Shown: positions 7,591 to 16,880 of the stretch, piece by piece
Layout of the letters: each line of letters begins with the position of its first letter
Numbering within the stretch: position 1 is the first letter of the stretch
Notes under the pieces: generated by a model
The model's database searches: none
What the model saw: only the letters and a program-made list of their open reading frames with translations
What the model was told of the DNA's origin: nothing
Assembly (NCBI RefSeq): GCF_934330165.1
Contig: NZ_CAKRGI010000010.1
Location: 1-62,888, forward strand
DNA from: an uncultured Mediterraneibacter sp.
GTDB lineage: Bacteria > Bacillota > Clostridia > Lachnospirales > Lachnospiraceae
Length of the DNA: 62,888 nt
Direction: 5' to 3'
Translations under genes and position numbers: made by a program

Positions 7591-8920
7591 AAATGCAGAT
7601 TTTACACAGGGAAGTATTTTAAAGAAACTGATTGCTTTTATGTTCCCGGTTCTTGGGGCATTGATACTTCAGGCAGCATATGGTGCAGTGGATCTGCTGG
7701 TAGTGGGCAGGTTTGGATCTACGTCAGGTTTGTCGGCAGTTTCTACGGGAAGTCAGGTATTGAATCTTGTTACATTTGTTGTCGTTCAGTTTGCCATGGG
7801 TATTACTGTTCTGATCGCACGGTATCTGGGAGAAAAAAGACCGGAGCAGATCGGAGCGGTTATTGGTGGTGCTGCGGTTGTATTTACGGTAATTTCAGCC
7901 GTTTTATTTATTATTTTGGTTGGTTTTGCACATCCAATTGCTGTCCTGATGCAGGCACCTGAGGAAGCCGTCAGTCTGACGACGATGTATGTACGCATTT
8001 GCGGAGGCGGAATCTTTTTTATTGTAGCGTATAATCTGCTGTCTGCAATTTTCAGGGGGCTTGGAGACAGTCAGTCTCCACTGCTTTTTGTGCTGGTGGC
8101 ATGTATTGTAAATGTGATCGGAGATCTGATCCTGGTCGCAGGGTTTCACATGGATGCGGCAGGAGCAGCAATCGCAACGGTTTTTGCACAGGCAGTGAGT
8201 GTGGTATTTGCAGTAGTACTTCTGATGAAAAAGAAACTTCCATTTGCAATCCGGAAAAGTGATTTCAGGTTCAATCCTCAGTGCAGAAAATTTTTAAAGA
8301 TTGGATTACCGCTGGCTTTGCAGGAATTTCTGACTCAGGTATCCTTCCTGGCATTGTGTGCTTTTGTCAACCGGCTCGGGCTGGAGGCATCCTCCGGATA
8401 TGGGGTCGCCTGCAAGATCGTAAACTTTGCCATGCTTGTGCCAAGTGCCCTGATGCAGTCGATGGCATCCTTTGTATCCCAGAATATCGGTGCAGGGGAG
8501 AAGAAACGTGCGAAACGATCAATGTTTACCGGAATCGGAGTGGGACTGGTTGTGGGCTGTATGGTATTTGCCCTTGTAATGCTGAAAGGAGATGTGCTGT
8601 CCGGTTTCTTCTCAACGGAAGAAGTGGTGATACAGAACGGATATGCTTATTTGAAAGGATTTGCACCGGAGACAATCGTGACAGCGATCCTGTTCAGTAT
8701 GGTTGGGTATTTTAATGGAAATAATAAGACGATCTGGGTTATGATACAGGGACTGATCCAGACGTTACTGGTACGTCTGCCGCTAGCATATTTTATGAGT
8801 ATTCAGCCGGATGCGAGCCTGACAAAGATCGGACTCGCAGCACCGGTATCTACCACAGTCGGAGTGCTTCTGAATCTTGGATTTTATCTGTATCTGAATC
8901 ATAGAGAATCGAAAGCATAG
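7580..8920 (+). CDS. MATE-family efflux transporter
   Basis: A 446-residue multidrug/toxin extrusion protein with about twelve transmembrane helices in two homologous halves. Conserved sections are FMFPVLGALILQAAYGAVDL at the start and the second-half match LPLALQEFLTQVSFLALCAF. Such proteins export cationic drugs or metabolites using a Na+ or H+ gradient across the cytoplasmic membrane. The ATG at 7580 follows GAGAGGAGAG and lies inside the end of the MarR gene. Length and topology are normal. The substrate is unknown; the MarR partner suggests induction by a toxic compound. Confidence 0.9.
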   Translation: MTDKNADFTQGSILKKLIAFMFPVLGALILQAAYGAVDLLVVGRFGSTSGLSAVSTGSQVLNLVTFVVVQFAMGITVLIARYLGEKRPEQIGAVIGGAAVVFTVISAVLFIILVGFAHPIAVLMQAPEEAVSLTTMYVRICGGGIFFIVAYNLLSAIFRGLGDSQSPLLFVLVACIVNVIGDLILVAGFHMDAAGAAIATVFAQAVSVVFAVVLLMKKKLPFAIRKSDFRFNPQCRKFLKIGLPLALQEFLTQVSFLALCAFVNRLGLEASSGYGVACKIVNFAMLVPSALMQSMASFVSQNIGAGEKKRAKRSMFTGIGVGLVVGCMVFALVMLKGDVLSGFFSTEEVVIQNGYAYLKGFAPETIVTAILFSMVGYFNGNNKTIWVMIQGLIQTLLVRLPLAYFMSIQPDASLTKIGLAAPVSTTVGVLLNLGFYLYLNHRESKA

Positions 8921-8961
8921 AAAATCTGGAGCGTAGAAAATCAGGATCATAGAGAAAGTAT

Positions 8962-8997
8962 AAGGACTGGGAAATGAGAGATTCTCCAGTCCTTTTG
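8962..8997 (+). terminator. Intrinsic terminator after the MATE gene
   Basis: AAGGACTGG (8962-8970) pairs with CCAGTCCTT (8986-8994), with an inner GAGA/TCTC pairing, followed by TTTG. Confidence 0.7.
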
Positions 8998-9012
8998 TCA
9001 TATTTCTTTTTC

Positions 9013-9030
9013 ACTGACCGGTCGGTCAGT
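9013..9030. repeat. Perfect 8-bp inverted repeat at the Nudix gene 3' end
   Basis: ACTGACCG-GT-CGGTCAGT spans the stop codon of the minus-strand Nudix gene. No T run follows on either strand, so it is not a typical terminator. It could be an mRNA 3' stabilising hairpin or a protein-binding site. Confidence 0.5.
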
Positions 9031-9643
9031 CAAATAATGTCGAGGCATCCGGGTTTTCATAAAAATCAAAGCACATCAGAATCTGTTCTTTCGTGGTCTT
9101 TTCAACAGCCAGGTCTTCCGGGAGAGATGCACGGTCAAAAAGTCCGATTTCCGTGGTCTCGATATTTGTTTCAAATGTTCCGCTTTCATACCGGCAGAGC
9201 ATAAAGGTCTTTATGACTCCATAGGCATGGTTCAGAACATTATGTTTTCGCCAGTCCTGAACAGCGATAAGCTTTTCAGAGTGTACGGTATAACCGGTTT
9301 CTTCAAGAACCTCTTTCTCGGTGTTGGATGCGATGGACTGATCTACATCGCACCATCCACCGGGGAGCGACCAGGTACCGTTATTTTCATGGACGAGAAG
9401 AATTTTTCCATCAATAAAAACTGCCGCACGGGTGTCAATTTTCGGGGTCTGATAGCCGCTTTCATTGCAGAATAACCCGTATACTTTTTCGACGGGGAGT
9501 TCCGTCTTTGCAGCCATCATTTCAGCAGCAATTTCTCTTAATTCGTTGTAGCGTTCTTTATCATATTTATCTTTTCCGTACTGGAGTCCGGCCTGTGCGA
9601 TACTCTGAATACGGATAGCAAAGTTTAACCACTGATCGTTCAT
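9026..9643 (-). CDS. Nudix hydrolase with N-terminal helical domain
   Basis: A 205-residue protein. Residues about 1-60 form the small helical domain often found ahead of ADP-ribose-type Nudix enzymes (QWLNFAIRIQSIAQAGLQYG). The Nudix box is at about 105-128: GGWCDVDQSIASNTEKEVLE then ETGY. The metal-binding glutamates of the EVLEE core are present; the position-7 glutamate is Gln and the usual Arg is Lys. The substrate is probably a nucleoside-diphosphate derivative such as ADP-ribose. The ATG has AGGAGG upstream. It stands 114 bp downstream of the HAD gene on the same strand and could be cotranscribed with it. Confidence 0.85.
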   Translation of the reverse strand: MNDQWLNFAIRIQSIAQAGLQYGKDKYDKERYNELREIAAEMMAAKTELPVEKVYGLFCNESGYQTPKIDTRAAVFIDGKILLVHENNGTWSLPGGWCDVDQSIASNTEKEVLEETGYTVHSEKLIAVQDWRKHNVLNHAYGVIKTFMLCRYESGTFETNIETTEIGLFDRASLPEDLAVEKTTKEQILMCFDFYENPDASTLFD

Positions 9644-9757
9644 AAAATTTCCTCCTTTTTACTGGGTAAGTCATGCATAAATTTCCTTTCCTTTTTGTGG
9701 AAAATGCCTTACTGTAGTCCGAAAATTATTTCCGGATCATGAGATACAATGGAATCC

Positions 9758-10534
9758 TCAGATCAGTCCATGAGTCAGGCAATAATCGTAAATGCCATCC
9801 TCGGCAACATCTTTGCAGATCTCATCGGCAATTTCTTTTAACTGAGGGGAAGCATTTCCCATGGCAACACCTGTTCCTACAGAAAGAAGCATTTCAATAT
9901 CATTGTTCCCGTCACCAAAGGCGAGGGCTTCGGATTTATCTAAATGGTAGTATTCCAGTACCTTTTGGATGCCGATGCCCTTCCCACCATTGGCGGGAAT
10001 GATATCTACAGCACGATCCCACCAGGCAGCGATCTTTGCACCATCTACGTCTTTTAAAATGGCGGAATAGTCGGTTTCGCGACAACCGAGCAGAAGCTGA
10101 TAAACCTCTTCGTTGGAAACCTGCTCAAAATCTTCTGCAACTGTTAATTGTAAATGAGCGATGGAGTAATAATCCGACAGATCCATATCAAATCCATTGG
10201 CAGCCAGCCGGTTTTTCGTGGCAACAGCGACCGGACGTCCGAGACTGTCAGCATTGCGGATGAGCTTTTGAACATTATCCGGGCTGATCGGGTTGCTGAA
10301 GATTGTTTCTGTGTCGTTGTAGCACAGAGAACCATTGAAAGTCAGGAATGTATCAAATTCAATCCCACTGAAATGGGGAAGGCTGACCGGTGTTCGCCCG
10401 GTTGCAATGCAGAGCTTAATTCCGTTTGCTTTCAGGCGGTTTAGTGCTTCGACTGTCTTTTCAGAAAGTTTTTTTGCCTGCAGTCTGAGCAGTGTACCGT
10501 CAATATCAAAGAAAATAATCTTAATTTTTCTCAT
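9758..10534 (-). CDS. Cof-type HAD-superfamily phosphatase
   Basis: A 258-residue HAD hydrolase of the Cof/YidA class. Motif I is FFDIDGTLL near the N-terminus, motif II is IATGRTPVS, and motif IV is ALAFGDGNNDIEML near residue 210, so the catalytic Asp pair and the metal ligands are intact. The cap domain is the C2 type. Substrates of this class are sugar phosphates, flavin nucleotides or phosphorylated vitamin B6, and one cannot be chosen here. The ATG is preceded by AGGAGAAT. A TATAAT on the minus strand at 10582-10577 may be its promoter -10 box. Confidence 0.88.
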   Translation of the reverse strand: MRKIKIIFFDIDGTLLRLQAKKLSEKTVEALNRLKANGIKLCIATGRTPVSLPHFSGIEFDTFLTFNGSLCYNDTETIFSNPISPDNVQKLIRNADSLGRPVAVATKNRLAANGFDMDLSDYYSIAHLQLTVAEDFEQVSNEEVYQLLLGCRETDYSAILKDVDGAKIAAWWDRAVDIIPANGGKGIGIQKVLEYYHLDKSEALAFGDGNNDIEMLLSVGTGVAMGNASPQLKEIADEICKDVAEDGIYDYCLTHGLI

Positions 10535-10865
10535 AAAATTCTCCTGTATTATGAATGTTATTATTATCCTTTTATCATTATAACGTAATTAGTCCGTGAT
10601 AACTATAACGGTTCTGCATATTTCTATTAAAATGGTGCCAGAAAAATTTTTATTACCTTAGCAGAACATAAAAAGTTATCCACAACTTATCGACAAAAAA
10701 GTTGAGTTATGGACAAAAAACACATTGTAATTTTACATATCCTCAAGTATTCTATAAGCACTCCAATCTATCTGGGAGTATCTGAATTCAGAAACCGGTC
10801 AAATGCTTTCGATCGAAGCATAGATCCTACGTAACCAAAATAAAAAGAACAGGAGAAGATTGCCT
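10535..10865. other. 330-bp intergenic region with three DnaA-box-like sequences
   Basis: This AT-rich gap holds TTATCCACA (10676-10684, the exact DnaA-box consensus), TTATCGACA (10687-10695) and TTATGGACA (10707-10715), all in the same orientation within 40 bp. The two related boxes each differ from consensus by one base. No dnaA or dnaN gene is near, so this is not an ordinary oriC. The minus-strand HAD promoter probably lies at its left end. No other gene was found. Confidence 0.5.
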
Positions 10866-11903
10866 ATGAAGAATAAATTACAAAAATATTTTCCGATGAT
10901 TCGGACGAAAGGAGAGGTACTTGAAGCAATAAAAAATAAGAAAGAACTCTGGGAAATCTTTTGCAGTTGGAAAGAAGAATACCAGCAGGAATACCTGGAA
11001 GTGTGTACTGGTGTCAGGGGGCTGAAACTTCTGTATGATACCTATTTTAAAGCAATTATGAATCCGGATACAAAACCGGAGAGACTGAATGATTTCTTAT
11101 CGGAGGTTCTTGGGAAAAAAGTGAAAATCTTAAAAGTTCTTCCAAATGAAGCAACAAGGATAGCGGCAGAAAGTTCGCTGTTAGTTATGGATATTGTTGT
11201 TCAGCTGGAGGATGGAAGTATTGCCAATGTGGAAGTGCAGAAACTGGGGTATCGGTTTCCGGGTGAAAGAAGTGCCTGCTATTCAGCAGATCTTTTGCTC
11301 AGGCAGTACAAAAGAGTACGTGAAGAACTGGGAGCAGCTTTTAGTTATAAGGATATTAAAAAAGTTTATACGATTGTTCTATTTGAGACAAGTAATGGGT
11401 TCTATAAAAATTTTTCAAGAGAAATATATCTTCATCGTTTTCATCAGACAAGTGATACGGGATTGGAAACAAATCTTCTTCAGGAATATATTTTCATATG
11501 CCTTGACATTTTTAGTGACATCATTCAGAATGAAGACAGAAAAATACAGAACAGACTAGAAGAATGGCTCGTATTTCTAAGTCAGGATGATCCGGAGATG
11601 ATTTTGAAATTACTGAAGCAGAATCCGGGATTTCAGAAGATTTATGAGGAAGTCTACGGTCTGTGTCTGAACAGTGAGAGGATGGTAGGAATGTTTTCAA
11701 AAGAATTGGAGATTCTGGATCGGAATACAGTTAAGCTGATGATTGATGAGATGGAAGAGGAAGTGGCAGAGACTAAGAAGCGTGCTGATGAAGCAGTAAG
11801 AGAAGCCGAAAAGAAGGCAGATGAAGCCGAAAAAAAGGTAGCAGAACTGGAAGAAAAGCTTCGGAAACTGGAGGAAAAGATGGCAGAGGATTCTGCAAAA
11901 TAG
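10866..11903 (+). CDS. Rpn/PD-(D/E)XK nuclease family protein (transposase-like, PF12784 type)
   Basis: A 345-residue protein of the Rpn/YhgA-like group. Members are PD-(D/E)XK endonucleases linked to recombination and usually not to intact insertion sequences. The family opening (LKLLYDTYFKAIMNPDTKPE followed by RLNDFLSEVLG) is visible, and the active-site pattern is MDIVVQLEDGSIANVEVQKL, that is D-x(n)-E-x-Q. The last 60 residues are a Lys/Glu/Ala coiled coil built from repeated EAEKKADEAEKK units. The ATG at 10866 follows AGGAG. No terminal inverted repeats or target duplication were seen around it, so it is treated as a resident nuclease and not a mobile element. Confidence 0.75.
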   Translation: MKNKLQKYFPMIRTKGEVLEAIKNKKELWEIFCSWKEEYQQEYLEVCTGVRGLKLLYDTYFKAIMNPDTKPERLNDFLSEVLGKKVKILKVLPNEATRIAAESSLLVMDIVVQLEDGSIANVEVQKLGYRFPGERSACYSADLLLRQYKRVREELGAAFSYKDIKKVYTIVLFETSNGFYKNFSREIYLHRFHQTSDTGLETNLLQEYIFICLDIFSDIIQNEDRKIQNRLEEWLVFLSQDDPEMILKLLKQNPGFQKIYEEVYGLCLNSERMVGMFSKELEILDRNTVKLMIDEMEEEVAETKKRADEAVREAEKKADEAEKKVAELEEKLRKLEEKMAEDSAK

Positions 11904-12032
11904 CAAGTGCTTTCTGCAGGTTCAAAAGATGAGCTAGCAGAGGAGTTTGTAAACGGCCAGAAAAGTTTTCCGCGTAGTTTCAGGTTCTTTGTTAAATCCA
12001 TTTCAAAGAAATTTAAATGCTTGTAAGATTGA

Positions 12033-12061
12033 TTGTTCTGCTCTGAAAATGATGTTATATT
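12033..12061 (+). promoter_or_regulatory. Promoter of the surface phosphatase gene
   Basis: TTGTTC (12033-12038), a 17-bp spacer and TATATT (12056-12061), 64 bp before the ATG. The rest of the 220-bp gap shows no gene. Confidence 0.5.
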
Positions 12062-12124
12062 GAGACCGCTTTAGAGAAAAGGGAAGCAGAAAAAGTGATG
12101 GGATCGACATCAGGAGGAGAAAAA

Positions 12125-14521
12125 ATGAAAGCAAAAAATCTTACGACAAAAGTCAGTGTTACAGCTTTGGCAGTTTTACTTGGAGCAGGGTACACGTTGA
12201 ATGCAGTACCGGCTTTAATGGTACCGGCAGTAGTGCATGCAGAGACACAGAATGAAGAGTCTTCTACAACAGTAGTCAATGAAAATACAGTATGGAATTA
12301 TTTAGATGATAATACAGATCCGGCTGCAGGAATGGCATCGTTGACAGCCTGGACAGAAAAAGGTTTTGACGATACTGCATGGAAGAAGGCAGCGGGGAAA
12401 TTTGGGGCAAAGAGAGGAGTACTGACTTCCTTTGATGGCTTTACACCGACGGTTCTGCTTCAGCAGTATATTGATCAGACCACGACAGATGTTCCGACGT
12501 TTTTTTTCAGAACGAAATTTAATATAACGAATCTGAATCAGCTTACATCCATTACAGGAACCTTGTTTCATGATGATGCAGTAGCTGTCTACATGAACGG
12601 ACATCTCGTGAAATCAGTGGATATGCCGGCAGATGCTCAGCCAGGCAATCTCTTTTATGCGGGCGTTTCGGCAGGAGCACCGAAGCAGGCAGATCTGAAT
12701 CTGACGAAAGAGGATATAAAAGATTTTCTTACAGAGGGAGAAAATATCCTTTCTGTAGAGCTTCATAACGATCGGGAGTCAAGTTCCGACATTTATTTTG
12801 AGTTTCAGAATCTTACATTAAACTATAATGAGACAACAGATGGAAATGGTTCGGGAACACCGGTAACACAGAAATCGGTATTCCTTACAGTCGGTAGTGA
12901 CACATCCAGTCAGGGAGTAACATGGTATGCGGATACAGCGGAGGCAGGAGAAGTGCAGTATGCAGTAAAATCAGGTGCTGCATTCCCGGAAAAATATCAG
13001 ACAGCAAAGGTGGTATCAGGAGCAGCAAATGATCAGGGCTTTTATTCCAATCAGGCAACACTGACCGGACTTCAGCCGGGAAGTGAATATGTATACAGGG
13101 TGGTAAATGGAACGACAGTCAGTGATACCTACACGTTTAAGACCGGAGTGAATGATGGCTCTTACAGCTTTGCATTTGTGGGAGATCCACAGATTGGTGC
13201 GGGTGGAAACGTGGCAAGCGATACGGAAGGATGGAATAAGACGATCGCTGTCATCACATCAAAACTGAACCCGGATTTCCTTCTCTCAGCAGGAGATCAG
13301 GTCAATACTGCAAGTAATGAAACTCAGTATGCAGGTTATCTCAACGGAGCATTCACATCTCTGCCGAGTGCTACGTCCATCGGAAATCACGACAGCAGTT
13401 CTGCGGCATATAATGAGCATTTTAATCTTCCAAATGAAAGTGCTGACAAGGGTGTGACCAAAGCGGGATCGGATTATTGGTTTGTGTATGAGAATACATT
13501 ATTTATAGACATCAACTCCAATAACCGTTCCACAGCGGAGCATAAAGCATTTATTGAGGAAGCGATTGCCGCAAATCCAAATGTGAAATGGAAGACGGTG
13601 GTATTTCATCATTCCATTTATTCAACAGCAAGCCATGTAAATGATTCTGATATTATTACGAGAAGAGAAGAGCTTCCACAGGTATTTACAGACCTGGATA
13701 TTGATGTGGTTCTGATGGGTCACGACCATGTCTATACAAGAACTTATATGATGAATGGATACACACCGGATACGGAACAGGGAGAGAAGAGCAGTGTGAC
13801 CAATCCGACAGGAATCCTTTATCTGACAGCAAACTCTGCCAGCGGAAGTAAATATTATGATATTAAAGCCCCAAATGCAGAGTATTCAGCAAAGATGGAT
13901 CAGTCTTACCGGAGAACGGTAACAGATATAGACGTAACAGACACTTCTTATACAATGACAACTTATTATGCAGATACGATGGAAGTGCTGGATCAGTTTA
14001 CGATCAATAAGACAGACTCTTCTGCATTACAGGAACTGGTCAGTGGGACAGAGGCAAAGAACCTGAAAGAAGCAGATTATACAGCAGAGAGCTGGGACGT
14101 ATTCCAGAGTGCATATGAAAATGCAAAAGCAGTGCTTGCAAATGCAGATGCAACGCAGGCAGAAATTGATGCCGCCCGTGAAACACTGGAAAATGCACTG
14201 GCTGGTCTGAAGACTCCGGCGAAAGAGGATGGAAAAGAAAATCCTGGAAATAACAACGGAAATAACAGCGGAAGTAACGGAGATGTCAATGGCGGAAATG
14301 CCAATGCCGGGACAAATAATGACGGTCAGACAGCCGATCCTGGTACGAAAAAACCAGGTACTCCAAAGAAAGAAAATGTAAATGATACTTCCGTGAAGAA
14401 GACAGGAAAGACAGCGACCGTTAAAACCGGAGATGCAACAGATGTGGCAGCAGCAGGACTGATGATGCTGGCAGCAGGAAGTGTTGTGGTTGTCTATGCG
14501 ACAAGAAAGAGAGAAAATTAA
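12125..14521 (+). CDS. Sortase-anchored purple-acid-phosphatase-like metallophosphoesterase
   Basis: A 798-residue surface enzyme. Signal peptide about 1-38 ending VVHA; a beta-sandwich region about 50-240 resembling a carbohydrate-binding or galactose-binding fold; a fibronectin-III-like PAP N-terminal domain about 250-340; and a metallophosphoesterase about 345-600 with motifs VGDPQIG, SAGDQVN, GNHD, VFHHSIY and MGHDHVY, a complete dinuclear metal site. A FIVAR-like three-helix module (about 630-700), an Asn/Gly-rich linker and a sorting signal (TVKTGD, hydrophobic segment, RKREN) follow. The start at 12125 follows AGGAGGAG. It probably releases phosphate from external phosphoesters such as nucleotides or phosphorylated glycans. 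Confidence 0.87.
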   Translation: MKAKNLTTKVSVTALAVLLGAGYTLNAVPALMVPAVVHAETQNEESSTTVVNENTVWNYLDDNTDPAAGMASLTAWTEKGFDDTAWKKAAGKFGAKRGVLTSFDGFTPTVLLQQYIDQTTTDVPTFFFRTKFNITNLNQLTSITGTLFHDDAVAVYMNGHLVKSVDMPADAQPGNLFYAGVSAGAPKQADLNLTKEDIKDFLTEGENILSVELHNDRESSSDIYFEFQNLTLNYNETTDGNGSGTPVTQKSVFLTVGSDTSSQGVTWYADTAEAGEVQYAVKSGAAFPEKYQTAKVVSGAANDQGFYSNQATLTGLQPGSEYVYRVVNGTTVSDTYTFKTGVNDGSYSFAFVGDPQIGAGGNVASDTEGWNKTIAVITSKLNPDFLLSAGDQVNTASNETQYAGYLNGAFTSLPSATSIGNHDSSSAAYNEHFNLPNESADKGVTKAGSDYWFVYENTLFIDINSNNRSTAEHKAFIEEAIAANPNVKWKTVVFHHSIYSTASHVNDSDIITRREELPQVFTDLDIDVVLMGHDHVYTRTYMMNGYTPDTEQGEKSSVTNPTGILYLTANSASGSKYYDIKAPNAEYSAKMDQSYRRTVTDIDVTDTSYTMTTYYADTMEVLDQFTINKTDSSALQELVSGTEAKNLKEADYTAESWDVFQSAYENAKAVLANADATQAEIDAARETLENALAGLKTPAKEDGKENPGNNNGNNSGSNGDVNGGNANAGTNNDGQTADPGTKKPGTPKKENVNDTSVKKTGKTATVKTGDATDVAAAGLMMLAAGSVVVVYATRKREN

Positions 14522-14551
14522 AAAAGACAGAGAAGGACAGGATGAACGGAT

Positions 14552-15721
14552 ATGCTGAGAAAAATAAGAGAAGACAGTCTGGTTCTCGGAATCATTTTTC
14601 TCACTGTACTGCTGGTGATGCTGCTACAGAATTTCGGATATAAATCCTATTCAAGATACGTTACAGATACGCTCCACTACGATCAGGGAATCGTAGTGGA
14701 GATTTCTGATGAAGACATTGAATATGATAAAAGCCTGAAAATCTATCTTGGCACGCAGAATCTGAAAGTGAGAATGACGGAAGGAACAGAAAAAGGAACG
14801 GTCATAGAAGTAACAAATTATCTGACAAAGACGCATAATGTTGTCGCTAAAGTAAATATGCCTCTGATCATTAATGTAGATCAGCCGGATGAAGTTGAGC
14901 CGTATTATACGGTATTTAATTACGACCGCCGGTTTGCCATGCTGGCATGTGCTGCAGTTCTTGTGGTTGCAATCATCTGCATTGGCGGTGGCAAGGGAAT
15001 CCGGGCAGTCTTAGGATTGCTGTATTCTTTGTTTGTTGTGATCGGCTTTTTACTGCCGGCAGTTTTTTCAGGATGGTCGCCGATATGGACAAGTATTCTG
15101 GCAGCAGTACTTTCTACAGCGGTTACACTTCTGCTGTTAAATGGACAGAGTAAAAAGACTGCGGCTGCGATTCTGGCCACTATGATCGGAATGTTCTTTT
15201 CGCTGGCATTCTATACTGTGATGTCAGTATTGCTCCACATTGATGGATTCAGCAGTTCGGAAGCGGAAGGGCTGATCCTCATAAATGAAGGAACAGGATT
15301 ACAGATCCATGATGTACTGTTTGCAGGAGTTCTGATCTCTTCTTTGGGGGCGATCATGGATGTTGGAATGTCGATTGTTTCTGCACTTTATGAAGTTTAT
15401 TTACATAATCCGACACTGACAGCCAAAGACATTTTTCAATCCGGGATTGAGATCGGAAAGGATATGATCGGAACAATGACGAATACCCTGATCCTGGCAT
15501 TTACGGGCAGTGCTTTGATTAGCCTTCTGGTATTTATCTCCTATCAGGTGCAGTTCAATCAGCTTTTCAATTCTAATTATCTGAGTATTGAAATTGCACA
15601 GGGGCTTTGCGGAACTTTCGGGATCGTTCTGACAATCCCGGCAGCATCTGCAATTATGGCGGTTCTGCTGGCAGGAAGAAAAAAGAACGACAAGGCATCG
15701 GAGAGAATGGAAACAGAATAA
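14552..15721 (+). CDS. YibE/F-family membrane protein
   Basis: A 389-residue integral membrane protein. One N-terminal helix (about 10-30) is followed by an extracytoplasmic beta-rich domain (about 35-125) and then seven or so helices, the normal YibE/F topology. The C-terminal half contains the conserved LGAIMDVGMSIVSALYEV, the most typical motif of the family. The function of YibE/F proteins is not established. It begins 31 bp after the phosphatase stop and has only a modest ribosome site, so it is probably in the same operon. Confidence 0.85.
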   Translation: MLRKIREDSLVLGIIFLTVLLVMLLQNFGYKSYSRYVTDTLHYDQGIVVEISDEDIEYDKSLKIYLGTQNLKVRMTEGTEKGTVIEVTNYLTKTHNVVAKVNMPLIINVDQPDEVEPYYTVFNYDRRFAMLACAAVLVVAIICIGGGKGIRAVLGLLYSLFVVIGFLLPAVFSGWSPIWTSILAAVLSTAVTLLLLNGQSKKTAAAILATMIGMFFSLAFYTVMSVLLHIDGFSSSEAEGLILINEGTGLQIHDVLFAGVLISSLGAIMDVGMSIVSALYEVYLHNPTLTAKDIFQSGIEIGKDMIGTMTNTLILAFTGSALISLLVFISYQVQFNQLFNSNYLSIEIAQGLCGTFGIVLTIPAASAIMAVLLAGRKKNDKASERMETE

Positions 15722-15847
15722 GAAAATATAAAGAGATAAAAGCAGATCAATATAAAACTGAAGAGAAGGTACGGAGAAGTAAGAAGATTGTGGCATTTTT
15801 CACAAACATTTCACTTTTCCGTACCATTTTTTGTAAAAACATCTGTC

Positions 15848-15876
15848 TTGTCACCTGTAAACTACAGTGCTATAAT
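15848..15876 (+). promoter_or_regulatory. nadABC promoter with candidate NiaR operator
   Basis: TTGTCA (15848-15853), 17 bp, TATAAT (15871-15876). Between the two boxes lies a perfect inverted repeat CTGTA-AAC-TACAG (15855-15867). The operon encodes its own likely regulator NiaR, which represses NAD synthesis genes when nicotinate is present, so this palindrome is the obvious operator candidate. The operator assignment is inference. Confidence 0.65.
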
Positions 15877-15951
15877 TTACGCTGATCCAAAACTTATGAA
15901 AAATAAAATTGACAGAAAAGTAAAGATTGAAAAAGGCAGAGAGGTGCAGAT

Positions 15952-16857
15952 ATGACGATCAAAGAAGAGATAGAGCAGTTGAAAAAAGAAAAAGATGCGG
16001 TGATTCTGGCTCATTATTATGTAAGACCTGAGATTCAGGAAATAGCAGATTACATAGGAGATTCCTTTTACCTGAGCAAGGTGGCAGTAGGTCTGAAAGA
16101 AAAGACGATTGTATTTTGTGGGGTTTCCTTCATGGGCGAGAGTGCCAAGATCCTAAATCCGGAAAAGACGGTGTTGATGCCGGATATGGCGGCAGATTGT
16201 CCGATGGCACATATGGCATCTCCTGAAACGATCGAGAAAGTGCGTGCGGAGTATGATGATCTTGCGGTAGTCTGTTATATTAACTCAACTGCAGAACTGA
16301 AACGTCATTCGGATGTATGTGTGACTTCTGCAAATGCAGTAAAGATCGTAAAGAACCTTCCGAATAAAAATATTTTCTTTATCCCGGATCGCAACCTGGC
16401 ACATTATATTGCAGGACTCGTACCGGAAAAGCATTTTATTTATAATGAAGGATTCTGTATCGTACATGAATATATGGAAGTAGAAGAAATTCGGGATGCG
16501 AAGAAAGCACACCCGGATGCGGAAGTGCTGGCACACCCGGAATGTCCGCAGGCAGTCCTGGAACTGGCAGATTATATCGGAAGTACAACCGGAATCATCA
16601 ATTATGCGGGTGAGACGGATGCACAGGAGATGATCATCTGTACGGAGAGTGGTGTTCTGTATGAACTGGAGAAACGATATCCTGAAAAGAAATTCTATTT
16701 TACAGAGACACTTCCTGTATGCAGAAACATGAAAAAGGTGACGCTGGAAAAGATCCTTCATGTTTTAAAGACAGGAGAAAATGAAGTCTTTGTGGATGAT
16801 GCACTTCGGGAAGAGTCCAAAAAACCTTTGGAGAGAATGTTAGAACTGGCAAAATAA
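15952..16857 (+). CDS. nadA: Quinolinate synthase NadA
   Basis: A 301-residue enzyme that condenses iminoaspartate with dihydroxyacetone phosphate to quinolinate, the second step of NAD synthesis from aspartate. The three cysteines expected to bind the [4Fe-4S] cluster are present: Cys83 (ADCPM), Cys169 (EGFCIVHEY) and Cys257 (PVCRNM). The substrate-binding HYY (21-23) and NST (111-113) motifs are intact. The length is that of the short clostridial/Thermotoga form. It is the first gene of nadA-nadB-nadC-niaR; AGAGAGGTG precedes the ATG. The cluster makes the enzyme oxygen-sensitive, as fits an anaerobe. Confidence 0.96.
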   Translation: MTIKEEIEQLKKEKDAVILAHYYVRPEIQEIADYIGDSFYLSKVAVGLKEKTIVFCGVSFMGESAKILNPEKTVLMPDMAADCPMAHMASPETIEKVRAEYDDLAVVCYINSTAELKRHSDVCVTSANAVKIVKNLPNKNIFFIPDRNLAHYIAGLVPEKHFIYNEGFCIVHEYMEVEEIRDAKKAHPDAEVLAHPECPQAVLELADYIGSTTGIINYAGETDAQEMIICTESGVLYELEKRYPEKKFYFTETLPVCRNMKKVTLEKILHVLKTGENEVFVDDALREESKKPLERMLELAK

Positions 16858-16880
16858 GAGCCGGAAGAATGGAGTTTGTT

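Noticed and set aside
9013..9030. Intrinsic terminator of the Nudix gene
   Set aside because: The hairpin is perfect but overlaps the stop codon and is followed on the minus strand by GAAAAAG and not by T.
10676..10715. Chromosomal replication origin
   Set aside because: Despite an exact DnaA box, there are only three boxes, no dnaA, dnaN or rpmH neighbours and no clear GC-skew change that can be seen by eye. Kept only as a DnaA-binding-site candidate.
10866..11903. Insertion sequence carrying a transposase
   Set aside because: The PF12784-type name suggests a transposase, but no terminal inverted repeats or target-site duplication flank the gene, so no mobile element is called.
11904..12010. 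Short coding remnant after the Rpn-type gene
   Set aside because: One frame reads KDELAEEFVNGQKSFPRSFR, which looks protein-like, but it has no start, no ribosome site and no recognised relative; too short to support.
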